The notes beneath the pieces were generated by a model, which saw only the letters and a list, made by a program, of their open reading frames with translations, was not told where the DNA came from and ran no database searches. DNA of 54,241 nt from Caulobacter radicis (lineage in GTDB: Bacteria > Pseudomonadota > Alphaproteobacteria > Caulobacterales > Caulobacteraceae). The translations under genes and the position numbers were made by a program. Below, in pieces: positions 8,600 through 16,186 of the stretch. The stretch's first letter is position 1; each line of letters begins with the position of its first letter. The stretch lies in contig NZ_QDKO01000018.1 in the NCBI RefSeq assembly GCF_003094615.1, forward strand, positions 1 to 54,241, given 5' to 3'.

Positions 8600-8781
8600 G
8601 GGTGACTCTCCATTCGACGGCCCGACCAATTTCCCAAGTCCCTCTTGAGGGGCCGGGCGGGCGAATAAAAACCTTACGCCCTGGAAGGGGTGCTTCCGGG
8701 CGACGAGGGGCGGCAGATAGCAGAGGCGAGGGCGCGTGTCCATGCGCGACGAGCGCTAAACACCGGTGTAGACTCGGATTC

Positions 8782-9441
8782 ATGAGCCAGACCGCCGCCG
8801 AAGCAACGCAGGATTGGGCCGACAAGGCCGAACAACGGGTTCTGGACGAGGCCCTGCGCCTGTCGCCGCGCCTGGGCTGGAATGCCGGCCTGGTCCGCGC
8901 GGCCGCGGCGGCGGCCCAGCTGTCACCCGGGGAAACCGATCTCCTGCTGCCCCAGGGCCCCCGGGATCTCGCCGCCATCCTGGCCCGCCGGCATGACGCC
9001 AAGGCCATGGAATCGCTGGCCAAGCTGGATCCGGCGGCCCTGAAGATCCGCCAGAAGATCCGCGAGGGCGTGATCGCCCGCATCGACGCGGCCGCCCACG
9101 ACAGCGAGGCCGTGCGGCGCTGGGCCGCGTTCCTGGCCTTCCCGACCAACCTTCCGCTGGCGCTGTCTCTGCTGTGGGAAAGCGCCGACCAGCTGTGGCG
9201 CTGGGCCGGCGACGTCGCCACCGACGAGAACCACTATTCCAAGCGGGCCATCCTGTCTGGGATCCTGGTCTCGACCCTGGCGGTCGACCTGGCCTCGGGC
9301 CGCGAGTCGGCCCTCAAGCACCTGGACGCCCGTATCGAAGGCGTCATGGCCTTCGAGAAGTGGAAAGCCGGCGTGAAGGCCCCCAACCTGGCGGCGGAGT
9401 TCCTGACCGCCCTGGCCAAGATGCGGTACGCGCGGAGCTGA
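8782..9441 (+). CDS. COQ9 family protein (ubiquinone biosynthesis)
   Basis: The 219-residue product resembles bacterial COQ9, a TetR-fold, lipid-binding accessory protein of ubiquinone biosynthesis. Visible hallmarks are the N-terminal helical segment (Leu-Asp-Glu-Ala-Leu-Arg-Leu-Ser-Pro-Arg-Leu-Gly-Trp) and the conserved C-terminal Asp-Gln-Leu-Trp-Arg-Trp-Ala-Gly-Asp. These are followed by Asn-His-Tyr-Ser-Lys-Arg-Ala-Ile-Leu-Ser-Gly-Ile, the classic COQ9 motif. It is divergent from rpsU. The ATG at 8782 was chosen because it opens the conserved helix; the frame stays open upstream without support. Two GANTC sites lie immediately upstream. The following gap is filled by a family A repeat. Confidence 0.9.
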   Translation: MSQTAAEATQDWADKAEQRVLDEALRLSPRLGWNAGLVRAAAAAAQLSPGETDLLLPQGPRDLAAILARRHDAKAMESLAKLDPAALKIRQKIREGVIARIDAAAHDSEAVRRWAAFLAFPTNLPLALSLLWESADQLWRWAGDVATDENHYSKRAILSGILVSTLAVDLASGRESALKHLDARIEGVMAFEKWKAGVKAPNLAAEFLTALAKMRYARS

Positions 9442-9445
9442 CCCA

Positions 9446-9607
9446 AGATGCTCCCCCTGAAGGGGGAGCTGTCGCGAAGCGACTGAGGGGGAAGTCGGTG
9501 ATGACCGACCACCGCGCCTCGAAAGCTGAAAACGTCCCCCCTCCGGCCCTCCGGGCCACCTCCCCCAGAGGGGGAGGATCTCGCGGACCGACTGAGGGGA
9601 TCTTCCC
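9446..9607. repeat. Extragenic palindromic repeat cluster, family A copy 2
   Basis: Left hairpin CTCCCCCTGAAGGGGGAG with GTCGCGAAGCGAC, then a GTCGGTGATGACCGAC hairpin, then the conserved right module GAAAGCTGAAAACGTCCCCC ending in CCTCCCCCAGAGGGGGAGG. It lies between the convergent COQ9 and purK genes and may end both transcripts. Confidence 0.85.
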
Positions 9608-10702
9608 CTAGCCCTCCAGGGGCCGCAGGCGGTTGACGTGGCCCATCTTGCGGCCGGCGCGGGCCTCGCCCTTGCCGTAGAGGTGGATGCGGGTCTCCGG
9701 TTCGGCGGCCAGCTTCTTCCAGGCGTCGACCTCGGGGCCGAGCAGGTTGGTCATCTCGACCCGGGCCAGGGCCGCCGTCGGGCCCAGGGGCCAGCCGGCG
9801 ACGGCGCGGATGTGCTGCTCGAACTGGTCGACCTCGCAGCCGTCCTGGGTCCAGTGGCCGGTGTTGTGCACCCGGGGGGCGAACTCGTTGACCAGCAGCT
9901 TGCCGCCGGCCAGCTCGAACAGCTCCACCCCGATCACGCCCACATAGTCGAGCGCGGTGAGGATCTTGGCGGCGATGGCCTCGGCCTGGTCGCGCTCGGA
10001 CGGCGTGGCCTTGGCCGGCGCGATCGTGCGGCGCAGGACGCCGCCCTCGTGGTGGTTGTCCGACAGCGGGTAGCAGACGATCTCGCCGTTGCGGCCGCGC
10101 GCGGCGATCACCGACAGCTCGCGGCCGAAATCGGCCGGGGCCTCGAGGATGGCCGGCTGGCGGCCGATCTTCTCGAAGGCGGCGATGGCGTCGCCCGGAC
10201 GCTGGATCCAGGCCTGGCCCTTGCCGTCATAGCCCTCGCGGCGGGTCTTCAGGAGGCTGGGCGCGCCGATCTTCGCAACGGCCGCCAGTAGGCTTTCCTC
10301 GTCGTCGACCGGGGCGAAGGCCACGGTGGGCACGCCGATCTCGGCCAGGAAGGTCTTTTCGACGACGCGATCCTGGGCGGCGGCCAGGGCGGCCGCGCCC
10401 GGCGCGACCTCGCAGCCCAGGGCCGTCAGCTCGGCCACGGTCTCGGCCGGGACGTTCTCGAACTCGTAGGTGACGACGTGGCAGGCCTCGGCCAGGCGCT
10501 TGAGCGCCCAGCGGTCGTCATAGGCGCCGACGATCTGGCGGGCGGCGACTCGGCCGGCCGGGCTGTTCTCCTCGGGATCGAGGATCACCACGTCGAAGCC
10601 CAGGCGCGAGGCGGCCTGGGCCAGCATCCGGCCCAGTTGCCCGCCGCCGAGGATCCCGAGGGTGGAGCCGGGGGGCAGAGGAAGAGCCGGAGAGGCGGTC
10701 AT
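9608..10702 (-). CDS. purK: 5-(carboxyamino)imidazole ribonucleotide synthase
   Basis: PurK uses ATP and bicarbonate to carboxylate AIR to N5-CAIR in de novo purine synthesis. The 364-residue product has the N-terminal Leu-Gly-Ile-Leu-Gly-Gly-Gly-Gln-Leu-Gly-Arg-Met hallmark and the ATP-grasp core with Leu-Lys-Thr-Arg-Arg-Glu-Gly-Tyr-Asp-Gly-Lys-Gly-Gln. It also has Glu-Leu-Ser-Val-Ile-Ala-Ala-Arg and the C-terminal Asn-Glu-Phe-Ala-Pro-Arg-Val-His-Asn-Thr-Gly-His-Trp-Thr. Length is normal. It starts four bases after the purE stop, so the two form an operon in the order purE-purK. A palindromic repeat cluster directly follows its stop. Confidence 0.97.
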   Translation of the reverse strand: MTASPALPLPPGSTLGILGGGQLGRMLAQAASRLGFDVVILDPEENSPAGRVAARQIVGAYDDRWALKRLAEACHVVTYEFENVPAETVAELTALGCEVAPGAAALAAAQDRVVEKTFLAEIGVPTVAFAPVDDEESLLAAVAKIGAPSLLKTRREGYDGKGQAWIQRPGDAIAAFEKIGRQPAILEAPADFGRELSVIAARGRNGEIVCYPLSDNHHEGGVLRRTIAPAKATPSERDQAEAIAAKILTALDYVGVIGVELFELAGGKLLVNEFAPRVHNTGHWTQDGCEVDQFEQHIRAVAGWPLGPTAALARVEMTNLLGPEVDAWKKLAAEPETRIHLYGKGEARAGRKMGHVNRLRPLEG

Positions 10703-10706
10703 GATC

Positions 10707-11198
10707 TTAGTCCTCGACGCTTTGCGCGACGCTGTCGGTCTGGGCCGCGCGCTGGGCGTCCAGGCGCTGGGCCAGCGCGGGGTCGGCCAGCGACAGGATC
10801 TGGGCGGCCAGCAGGCCGGCGTTCCGGGCGCCCGCCTCGCCGATGGCCAGGGTGGCCACGGGGATGCCGCCCGGCATCTGCACGATCGACAGCAGGGAAT
10901 CGAGGCCGCTGAGGGCCTTGGACTGAACCGGCACGCCCAGCACCGGCAGCGGCGTCATCGACGCCACCATGCCCGGCAGGTGCGCGGCGCCGCCGGCCCC
11001 GGCGATGATCACCTGATGGCCGGCCGCCTTGGCGCCGGTGGCGAACTCGACGAGGCGCTGGGGCGTGCGGTGGGCCGAGACGACCTTGGCTTCGTAGGCG
11101 ACGCCCAGCTCGTCGAGGGCGTCGGCCGCCTTCTTCATCGTCGGCCAGTCTGAGCGGCTGCCCATGACGATGGCGACAGGCGGCGCGGACGTGGTCAT
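10707..11198 (-). CDS. purE: N5-carboxyaminoimidazole ribonucleotide mutase
   Basis: PurE converts N5-CAIR to CAIR, the step after PurK. The 163-residue class I enzyme shows [10 protein letters not shown] near the N terminus and Val-Ser-Ala-His-Arg-Thr-Pro. The Gly-rich [12 protein letters not shown] follows, and then Gly-Val-Pro-Val-Gln-Ser, all characteristic of the active site. It is the first gene of the purE-purK operon. The 250-bp gap upstream separates it from the divergent GGDEF gene. Confidence 0.97.
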   Translation of the reverse strand: MTTSAPPVAIVMGSRSDWPTMKKAADALDELGVAYEAKVVSAHRTPQRLVEFATGAKAAGHQVIIAGAGGAAHLPGMVASMTPLPVLGVPVQSKALSGLDSLLSIVQMPGGIPVATLAIGEAGARNAGLLAAQILSLADPALAQRLDAQRAAQTDSVAQSVED

Positions 11199-11448
11199 CG
11201 GCGTCTTCCTCGAACGATAAAGGGTATACCAAGAAACCTGGGGCGGCCCCTTGAATCGCGCGCCTTATAGCGGGTCGTCTCCCCGGGCCAAAGCCCGTTC
11301 TCGGACGTTTTCGACCGTTGTTCCGCCTGCGGCCCCTCGCCCTCCACCTGCGGCTTATTGGCGCCGGGTTACCACCGCCATTGTCATGGTTAACGAGAAA
11401 ACGCAGATTTCCTTCCAGCTTGAGCAGAAGTGATTCGCCGCCCCTCCG

Positions 11449-12174
11449 ATGAAGATCTCCGGCGCCCGCACCGAAACCTTCTCCGCGATCCGCCGCCGGG
11501 CGCTCGCCGACGCCGCCGGCGTCTCGGCCGCGCCGCGCGGAACCGTGCCCGTCGACAAGGCCGGGTTCCTGGGCCTGGAGCCCGCCGACCTGACCCCCAA
11601 GGTGCAGGCCGCCCTGCAGACCCTGATGTCGGAGGTCGAGGACCTGCGCACCGAGGTCTCGCGCCTGAAGTATCGCCTCAACGAGGCCGAGACCCTGGCC
11701 GACATGGACGTGCTGGCCCCGGTGCTGAACCGCCGCGCGTTCCTGCGCGAGGTTCGCCGCGTCTCGGCCTTCGCCCAGCGCTACGGCTCGCCGGCCAGCC
11801 TGGTGTTCTTCGACCTCGACAACTTCAAGGCCGTCAACGACCGCTTCGGCCACGCGGCCGGGGACTCGGCGCTGAAGGCCGTGGCCGAGCGCCTGCTGGC
11901 CAATGTGCGCGAAAGCGACATCGTCGGCCGCATGGGGGGCGACGAGTTCGCCGTGCTGCTGGTCCAGGCCGACAAGGCCACCGCCGAGATGAAGGGCGAA
12001 AGCCTGGCGGGCGCCATCCGTGGCGTTCCGGTGCAATTCGGCGAATGGAGCGCGCCGCTGCACGTCTCGTTCGGCGTGCGCGAGATCGAGGCCGGCGCCG
12101 AGCCGGAAGTCTCGCTGGCCGAGGCCGACGCGGCGATGTTCCTCAAGAAGCGCGCGCGGCTGGCCGCCGGTTAG
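11449..12174 (+). CDS. Diguanylate cyclase with a GGDEF domain and a short coiled-coil N terminus
   Basis: A likely cyclic-di-GMP synthase. In the 241-residue product, residues 1-50 are unstructured or basic and residues 52-85 look coiled-coil. The GGDEF domain follows, with an intact Gly-Gly-Asp-Glu-Phe at 163-167. Arg-Glu-Ser-Asp at 154-157, five residues before it, is a canonical inhibitory I-site for product feedback. There is no sensory or membrane domain. The small soluble layout resembles C. crescentus DgcA or DgcB, but I cannot decide between them and give no symbol. The next gene encodes a CheW protein 142 bp downstream, hinting at a motility or surface link. It is divergent from purE. 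Confidence 0.92.
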   Translation: MKISGARTETFSAIRRRALADAAGVSAAPRGTVPVDKAGFLGLEPADLTPKVQAALQTLMSEVEDLRTEVSRLKYRLNEAETLADMDVLAPVLNRRAFLREVRRVSAFAQRYGSPASLVFFDLDNFKAVNDRFGHAAGDSALKAVAERLLANVRESDIVGRMGGDEFAVLLVQADKATAEMKGESLAGAIRGVPVQFGEWSAPLHVSFGVREIEAGAEPEVSLAEADAAMFLKKRARLAAG

Positions 12175-12230
12175 GCGCCCTGCCCCGCGACAATCGGTCT
12201 CGCCCTCGCGCGCCACGAGAAACTTCAGCA

Positions 12231-12244
12231 TTAACCGTTGTTAA
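12231..12244. promoter_or_regulatory. Possible weak CtrA-like site (TTAA-N6-TTAA)
   Basis: TTAACCGTTGTTAA lies 73-86 bp upstream of the CheW start. The CtrA consensus has a seven-base spacer (TTAA-N7-TTAA), and here it is six, so binding is uncertain. CtrA controls many chemotaxis and motility genes in Caulobacter. Confidence 0.3.
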
Positions 12245-12316
12245 ACGGCGCCCGGGCTCTTGTGGCAGGCGAGCGGAGACGTCCGCGCCAGCCTTCCAGA
12301 CCCCGGGGATTTCCTG

Positions 12317-12769
12317 ATGACCGAACACGCCGAACCGGCCCTCGAGCTGATCTCGTTCTGCATCGGCGAGCAGGAGTTCTGCATCGACGTGAAGACGGTC
12401 CGCGAGATCCGCGGCTGGACCCCGGCGACCCCGATCCCGCATGCGCCGGGCTTCCTCAAGGGCGTCATCAACCTGCGCGGCGCGATCATGCCGGTCATCG
12501 ACCTGCGCAACCGCCTGGGCCTGGGCGTCACCATCCCCGAGACCCGCCACGTCATCGTCGTCGTCGAGTGCCACGACCGCCTGGCCGGGATCCTGGTGGA
12601 CGCCGTCTCGGAAACCTTCACCATCACCCGCGACCACCTGCAGCCGGCCCCGGACATGGGCGCCGACGAGCTGCGCTTCGTGCAAGCCATCCTGTCGGTC
12701 GACACCCGCCTGATCACCTACCTGCGCATGGACGACGTGTTCCCGCCGCAGGTCAGCCAGGCGGCTTAA
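12317..12769 (+). CDS. CheW-like chemotaxis coupling protein
   Basis: CheW proteins couple chemoreceptors to the CheA kinase in the receptor array. The 150-residue product is essentially a single CheW domain. It has Phe-Cys-Ile-Gly-Glu-Gln-Glu-Phe-Cys-Ile-Asp-Val, then Val-Arg-Glu-Ile-Arg, then Pro-Gly-Phe-Leu-Lys-Gly-Val-Ile-Asn-Leu-Arg-Gly, then Met-Pro-Val-Ile-Asp-Leu-Arg. All are family hallmarks. The ATG at 12317 was chosen because the conserved domain begins right after it. No other chemotaxis gene is adjacent, so this is an orphan CheW paired only with the upstream GGDEF gene. A family A repeat follows. Confidence 0.92.
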   Translation: MTEHAEPALELISFCIGEQEFCIDVKTVREIRGWTPATPIPHAPGFLKGVINLRGAIMPVIDLRNRLGLGVTIPETRHVIVVVECHDRLAGILVDAVSETFTITRDHLQPAPDMGADELRFVQAILSVDTRLITYLRMDDVFPPQVSQAA

Positions 12770-12783
12770 AGACTTCTACACTG

Positions 12784-12920
12784 AGGAACCTCCCCATGTG
12801 GGGGAGGTGATCGCGAAGCGATCGGTGGGGGGAGCGAGTGCGAAATCGGCCGCCTTCTCGGCAGCTGAAAACGTCCCCCCACCGGCCTTCGGCCGCCTCC
12901 CCCACTGGGGGAGGTTCTTT
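12784..12920. repeat. Extragenic palindromic repeat cluster, family A copy 3
   Basis: Left hairpin CCTCCCCATGTGGGGGAGG with GATCGCGAAGCGATC, a linker, then CAGCTGAAAACGTCCCCCCA, a GGCCTTCGGCC hairpin and a closing CCTCCCCCACTGGGGGAGG. It lies between convergent genes. Confidence 0.85.
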
Positions 12921-12922
12921 CC

Positions 12923-14221
12923 CTACGAAATCGCCGCCTGGGCCTTGAGCTTGCCCACCATGTCGGACGACAGGTAGCCGTCGGCCGGCAGCTGGCGGCT
13001 CTGCTGCCAGGCGCGCAGGGCCTTGCGGGTGCCGGCGCCGATGACGCCGTCGGCCGGCCCGGGATCGAAGCCCAGGCGCGCCAGGGCGATCTGGGCGGCC
13101 ATGCGGTCGGCCAGCGACAGCGGCTGCTCCACCGGCCAGGACGCGACCAGCGGCCCGCCGCCGCCGAAGCGGTCGGCCAGCAGGCCGATGCCCAGGGCGT
13201 AGGAGGTGGAGTTGTTGTACCTGCGGATCGCGAAGTGGTTGGGCAGGGCCAGGAAGGCCGGGCCGGCCGCGCCGGCGGGCAGGATCAGCCCGGCCGGCGA
13301 CGCCGCGTCGGCGGCCGTCCAGGGCAGGCCGTCGGCTCTTTTCACGCCCTTGGCTTCCCACCAAGCGGGCAGCTCGCGCGGGCCTTCGGCCAGGCTGTAG
13401 TCGAAGCCGGCCGGCAGGATCACCTCCTTGGCCCAGCCCACGCCCGGCTTCCAGCCGCCCTTGGCCAGGAGGTTGGCGGCCGAGGCCAGGCTGTCGGCGT
13501 CGCTGCGCCAGATGTCGCGGCGGCCGTCGCCGTCGAAGTCGACGGCGGTCGACAGATAATTGGACGGCAGGAACTGGGTCTGGCCCATGGCGCCCGCCCA
13601 CGAGCCCTTCAGCTGGTCGCGGGTGTCCTCGCCCGAGGCGATGATCTTCAGGGCCGCGATCAGCTCGCCCTCGGCCCAGGCGCGGCGGCGGCCGTCGGCG
13701 GCCAGGCTGGCCATCGAGCGGACGACGTCGAAGTCGCCCTGGATCTTGCCGAAGGCCGATTCCATCGCCCAGACGGCCAGCAGGATGTCGCGCGGCACGC
13801 CGTAGCGCTGCTCGACCGCCGGCAGGAACGGCAGGGCGTCGCGCTTGCCGCGGCCCACGGCCACGCGGTCGTCGCTGATCACGCCCTTGATATAGTCGCC
13901 CACCGGCTTGGAGAACTCCGGCTGGCGGCCGTCCAGCGAGATGACGCGGGGATTGGGCGTCAGGCCGTTCAGCTCGCGCTCGACCACCGCCTGGGGCACG
14001 CCGGCGGCCACGGCGCGCGGCTTGAAGTCGGCCAGCCAGGCGTTGAAGGCGGCGACCTGGCCGCCCGTCTCCACCGCGGTGACCGCCGAAGGCGGGGTCG
14101 GGGCGGCGGGCGTGGAAGCGACCGGCGGCGGCGCGGTCGGGGTCGACGGCGCCAGCGGGGCGTTGACGGTCGTGTCGGCGCAGCCGGCCAGCAGCAGAAC
14201 GAGGAATACGCGTCTATCCAT
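12923..14221 (-). CDS. Lytic murein transglycosylase, MltB family, lipoprotein
   Basis: A predicted periplasmic peptidoglycan-cleaving enzyme of glycoside hydrolase family 103. The 432-residue product opens with a lipoprotein signal (Leu-Leu-Leu-Ala-Gly-Cys, Cys14) and a Pro/Thr-rich linker. The catalytic domain has Ala-Val-Trp-Ala-Met-Glu-Ser-Ala-Phe-Gly, where the Glu is the presumed catalytic acid. It also has Met-Gly-Gln-Thr-Gln-Phe-Leu-Pro-Ser-Asn-Tyr and Val-Asp-Phe-Asp-Gly-Asp-Gly-Arg-Arg-Asp-Ile-Trp. A C-terminal peptidoglycan-binding domain follows (Gly-Phe-Asp-Pro-Gly-Pro-Ala-Asp-Gly-Val-Ile-Gly-Ala-Gly-Thr). Domain order and length are typical. It is probably monocistronic, divergent from the DUF805 gene. 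Confidence 0.95.
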   Translation of the reverse strand: MDRRVFLVLLLAGCADTTVNAPLAPSTPTAPPPVASTPAAPTPPSAVTAVETGGQVAAFNAWLADFKPRAVAAGVPQAVVERELNGLTPNPRVISLDGRQPEFSKPVGDYIKGVISDDRVAVGRGKRDALPFLPAVEQRYGVPRDILLAVWAMESAFGKIQGDFDVVRSMASLAADGRRRAWAEGELIAALKIIASGEDTRDQLKGSWAGAMGQTQFLPSNYLSTAVDFDGDGRRDIWRSDADSLASAANLLAKGGWKPGVGWAKEVILPAGFDYSLAEGPRELPAWWEAKGVKRADGLPWTAADAASPAGLILPAGAAGPAFLALPNHFAIRRYNNSTSYALGIGLLADRFGGGGPLVASWPVEQPLSLADRMAAQIALARLGFDPGPADGVIGAGTRKALRAWQQSRQLPADGYLSSDMVGKLKAQAAIS

Positions 14222-14361
14222 CGGGGCAGGCTACCGGGGTTCGTGCGAAAGCTTCAATCACAAGGACGCCAGGACGAAGTGAGTTCCCGGTCCGCATCGC
14301 CTCTCCACAAGCTTTGCTCTAGAAGGCTTCGACACACTTGAGGTCGCGCGAGGGGTTAGAC

Positions 14362-14757
14362 GTGCAGCTGCTGAAGGGCCGGATCAACCGCGCCAGCTAC
14401 TGGGTCATCGTCGGGGTGGCGATCGCCGCCATGCTGGTCGCGAGCCTGGTGTTCAGGCGGCAGCTGCCGTCCGCCCTGGTGGTGATGCTGATCGCCGCCA
14501 TCCCCCGCCTGCACGACCTTGGCCGCACCGGCTGGTGGGCCGGCGGGGTGTTCATCGCGCTCATGGCCCTGTTCTTCGGCGGCGGCTTCGTCATCCCGCC
14601 CCAGGCCTACCAGAACACCCTGGGCGTGGCGGTTCTGGTGCTGCCGGTGCTGCTGTCGGCCCTGGGCGGCCTGCCCGGCCAAGCGGCCGACAACGCTTTC
14701 GGCCCGCCCCCGCCCAAGGGGCTGTCGTTCAAGCCCGTCATCCCGACCGGGGCCTGA
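14362..14757 (+). CDS. DUF805 membrane protein
   Basis: A small inner-membrane protein of the DUF805 family, function unknown. The 131 residues carry the family signatures Gly-Arg-Ile-Asn-Arg-Ala-Ser-Tyr-Trp near the start and Arg-Leu-His-Asp-Leu-Gly-Arg-Thr-Gly-Trp-Trp in the middle. Near the end is Asp-Asn-Ala-Phe-Gly-Pro-Pro-Pro, with three to four hydrophobic helices in between. I chose the GTG at 14362 because GAGGGG lies six bases upstream and the conserved motif begins four codons later. A TTG at 14338 is possible but unsupported. A promoter for rpmJ follows. Confidence 0.85.
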   Translation: MQLLKGRINRASYWVIVGVAIAAMLVASLVFRRQLPSALVVMLIAAIPRLHDLGRTGWWAGGVFIALMALFFGGGFVIPPQAYQNTLGVAVLVLPVLLSALGGLPGQAADNAFGPPPPKGLSFKPVIPTGA

Positions 14758-14801
14758 GCGCAACACGGCGCGACGGCTGCGCGCAGCGGGGCCTTGGCCG
14801 A

Positions 14802-14830
14802 TTGACTCATCGCCCCGTCTTGCCTATACG
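14802..14830 (+). promoter_or_regulatory. Predicted housekeeping promoter of rpmJ
   Basis: TTGACT (14802-14807), a 17-base spacer and TATACG (14825-14830) form a good sigma70-type promoter about 80 bases upstream of the rpmJ start codon. Confidence 0.6.
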
Positions 14831-14908
14831 CACGCCCTCCGAAACATCCGGATGTTCCGGCGAGCTTGATGGCGCGCCCGAACCTCTCCGCTGACAACAG
14901 AGACGGTC

Positions 14909-15034
14909 ATGAAGGTTCGCAGCTCGCTGAAGTCGCTGAAGGGTCGCCACCGCGACTGCAAGATGGTGCGTCGCAAGGGCGTCATCTACATCATCAACAA
15001 GACCGACCCGCGCTTCAAGGCCAAGCAAGGCTGA
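14909..15034 (+). CDS. rpmJ: 50S ribosomal protein L36
   Basis: L36 is one of the smallest proteins of the large ribosomal subunit. The 41 codons begin [11 protein letters not shown] and continue with [11 protein letters not shown]. They end with [12 protein letters not shown]. This is the slightly longer, zinc-independent L36 type: only one Cys remains of the usual Cys/Cys/Cys/His quartet. It is easy to miss because of its size. A promoter at 14802 and a terminator at 15121 make it a single-gene unit. Confidence 0.95.
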
Positions 15035-15120
15035 TGACGCGCGCCCGGGGCCCTGCTCCGGGACGTCCGCGACGTTGAAGCCGCGGCCCCGCCGGCCGCG
15101 CTCCACGCGAAGGGTCTTCG

Positions 15121-15152
15121 AAAGAACCGGTCGATCTCGGCCGGTTCTTTTC
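15121..15152 (+). terminator. Rho-independent terminator downstream of rpmJ
   Basis: AAGAACCGG pairs with CCGGTTCTT around a short loop, followed by TTTTC. It lies about 90 bases after the rpmJ stop and upstream of gapR. Confidence 0.8.
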
Positions 15153-15278
15153 GCATGTCTGGACCACAGGTTTCGAAGGCCTCTACACGCTCGGCGCTCG
15201 GAATCGGCTTTCCCTCGGGGCGCGTCCGAACTAGTTTCCGCGCCTCCGGTTTTCAGCCCCTTTTCGCGAGAGATCTCC

Positions 15279-15548
15279 ATGGCCGACGACGCCATCCCGC
15301 ACGCCGACGTTCTGAACTCCACCGCCCAGGGCCAGCTGAAGTCGATCATCGAGCGCGTCGAGCGCCTCGAGGTCGAGAAGGCCGAGATCATGGAGCAGAT
15401 CAAGGAAGTCTACCTCGAGGCCAAGGGCAACGGCTTCGACGTCAAGGTGCTCAAGAAGGTGGTCCGCCTGCGCAAGACCGACCGCGCCAAGCGCCAGGAA
15501 GAGGACGCCATCCTCGACCTCTACCTCTCGGCCATCGGCGAGATCTGA
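15279..15548 (+). CDS. gapR: GapR, nucleoid-associated DNA-binding protein (DUF2312)
   Basis: GapR binds overtwisted AT-rich DNA as a multimer and supports replication and chromosome segregation in Caulobacter; this is established for the family. The 89-residue product shows Gln-Leu-Lys-Ser-Ile-Ile-Glu-Arg-Val-Glu-Arg-Leu-Glu and then Glu-Ile-Met-Glu-Gln-Ile-Lys-Glu-Val-Tyr. The diagnostic Gly-Asn-Gly-Phe-Asp-Val-Lys-Val-Leu-Lys-Lys-Val-Val-Arg-Leu-Arg-Lys follows, and it ends in Leu-Tyr-Leu-Ser-Ala-Ile-Gly-Glu-Ile. The first half is a long helix. Length equals that of the C. crescentus protein. The ATG at 15279 follows AGAG-rich sequence. Terminators on both sides make it a single-gene unit. 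Location close to tacA fits my recollection of the Caulobacter gene order. Confidence 0.96.
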   Translation: MADDAIPHADVLNSTAQGQLKSIIERVERLEVEKAEIMEQIKEVYLEAKGNGFDVKVLKKVVRLRKTDRAKRQEEDAILDLYLSAIGEI

Positions 15549-15585
15549 TTTCCCCAGACCTCGACTGTCCGAGACCAGAGTTTTC

Positions 15586-15617
15586 AAAGGCCCTCTTCCC
15601 CTGGAAGGGGGCCTTTT
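15586..15617 (+). terminator. Rho-independent terminator downstream of gapR
   Basis: AAAGGCCC and an inner CTTCC pair with GGAAG and GGGCCTTT, followed by a T-run. It lies about 40 bases after the gapR stop. Confidence 0.85.
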
Positions 15618-15635
15618 TGATGCTAGGGTCGCCCC

Positions 15636-15992
15636 ATGCGCGCCAAGCCGCCCGCCCCCAAAGCCCAAGACCCCCGCGCCCAGGCCAGGAAGGCCGCGCT
15701 GAACGCCCTCAAGAAGGCCAGGCGGATGGCCGACAAGGGCGGCGTCGAGCTCTCCGACTGGGAGGGCGAGTTCCTCGGCTCGGTGGCCCAGCGCATCGAG
15801 ACCTATGGCCGGGCCTTCGGCGACCCGGAAAAGGGCGGCGCCGGCCAGGCCCTGTCGGTCAACCAGACCATCAAGCTCAAGGAGATCACCGCCAAGGCCA
15901 AGGGCGAGCGCAAGCCGATGAAGCGCGGCAAGGGCTTCACGCGCAAGGGCCGGCCGGAGGCGGAGATCGAGACGGAAGAGGACGAGGGGTAG
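15636..15992 (+). CDS. Small basic hypothetical protein
   Basis: The 118-residue product is rich in Lys, Arg and Ala, with no membrane segment. A central conserved-looking part reads Leu-Ser-Asp-Trp-Glu-Gly-Glu-Phe-Leu-Gly-Ser-Val, then Arg-Ile-Glu-Thr-Tyr-Gly-Arg-Ala-Phe-Gly-Asp-Pro. The tail is basic (Lys-Pro-Met-Lys-Arg-Gly-Lys-Gly-Phe) and then acidic at the very end. The charge pattern would suit nucleic-acid binding, but no family is recognised. It starts 19 bases after the gapR terminator. Confidence 0.7.
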   Translation: MRAKPPAPKAQDPRAQARKAALNALKKARRMADKGGVELSDWEGEFLGSVAQRIETYGRAFGDPEKGGAGQALSVNQTIKLKEITAKAKGERKPMKRGKGFTRKGRPEAEIETEEDEG

Positions 15993-16022
15993 GCGATCGC
16001 TCACGCCCTCCCCCCCTCAACG

Positions 16023-16158
16023 CCCGTCATTCCCGCCCTTGTGGCGGGACCCCCTCTGTCAGCCGCAAGGGCGGGAGGGGCGGACTGCCGAGCAGTCCGC
16101 TGGCGCTTCACGTGCGAACGGAACCAGAGGTTCCCGCCACAAGGGCGGGAATGACGGG
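16023..16158. repeat. Nested inverted-repeat element with 27-bp perfect ends
   Basis: A 27-bp arm (16023-16049) beginning CCCGTCATTCCCGCCCTTG is repeated perfectly in inverted orientation at 16132-16158. Inside lies a second perfect hairpin, GCGGACTGC-CGA-GCAGTCCGC (16079-16099). There is no coding content, so this looks like a small non-autonomous palindromic or MITE-like element. It sits between two convergent genes. Confidence 0.8.
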
Positions 16159-16186
16159 AGGTTGGAGGCGGAGCCAATCGCCCCTC

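Noticed and set aside
11449..12174. Naming the GGDEF gene dgcA or dgcB
   Set aside because: The architecture fits small soluble cyclases, but the window does not distinguish between them, and the neighbouring genes do not match a locus I can recall with certainty.
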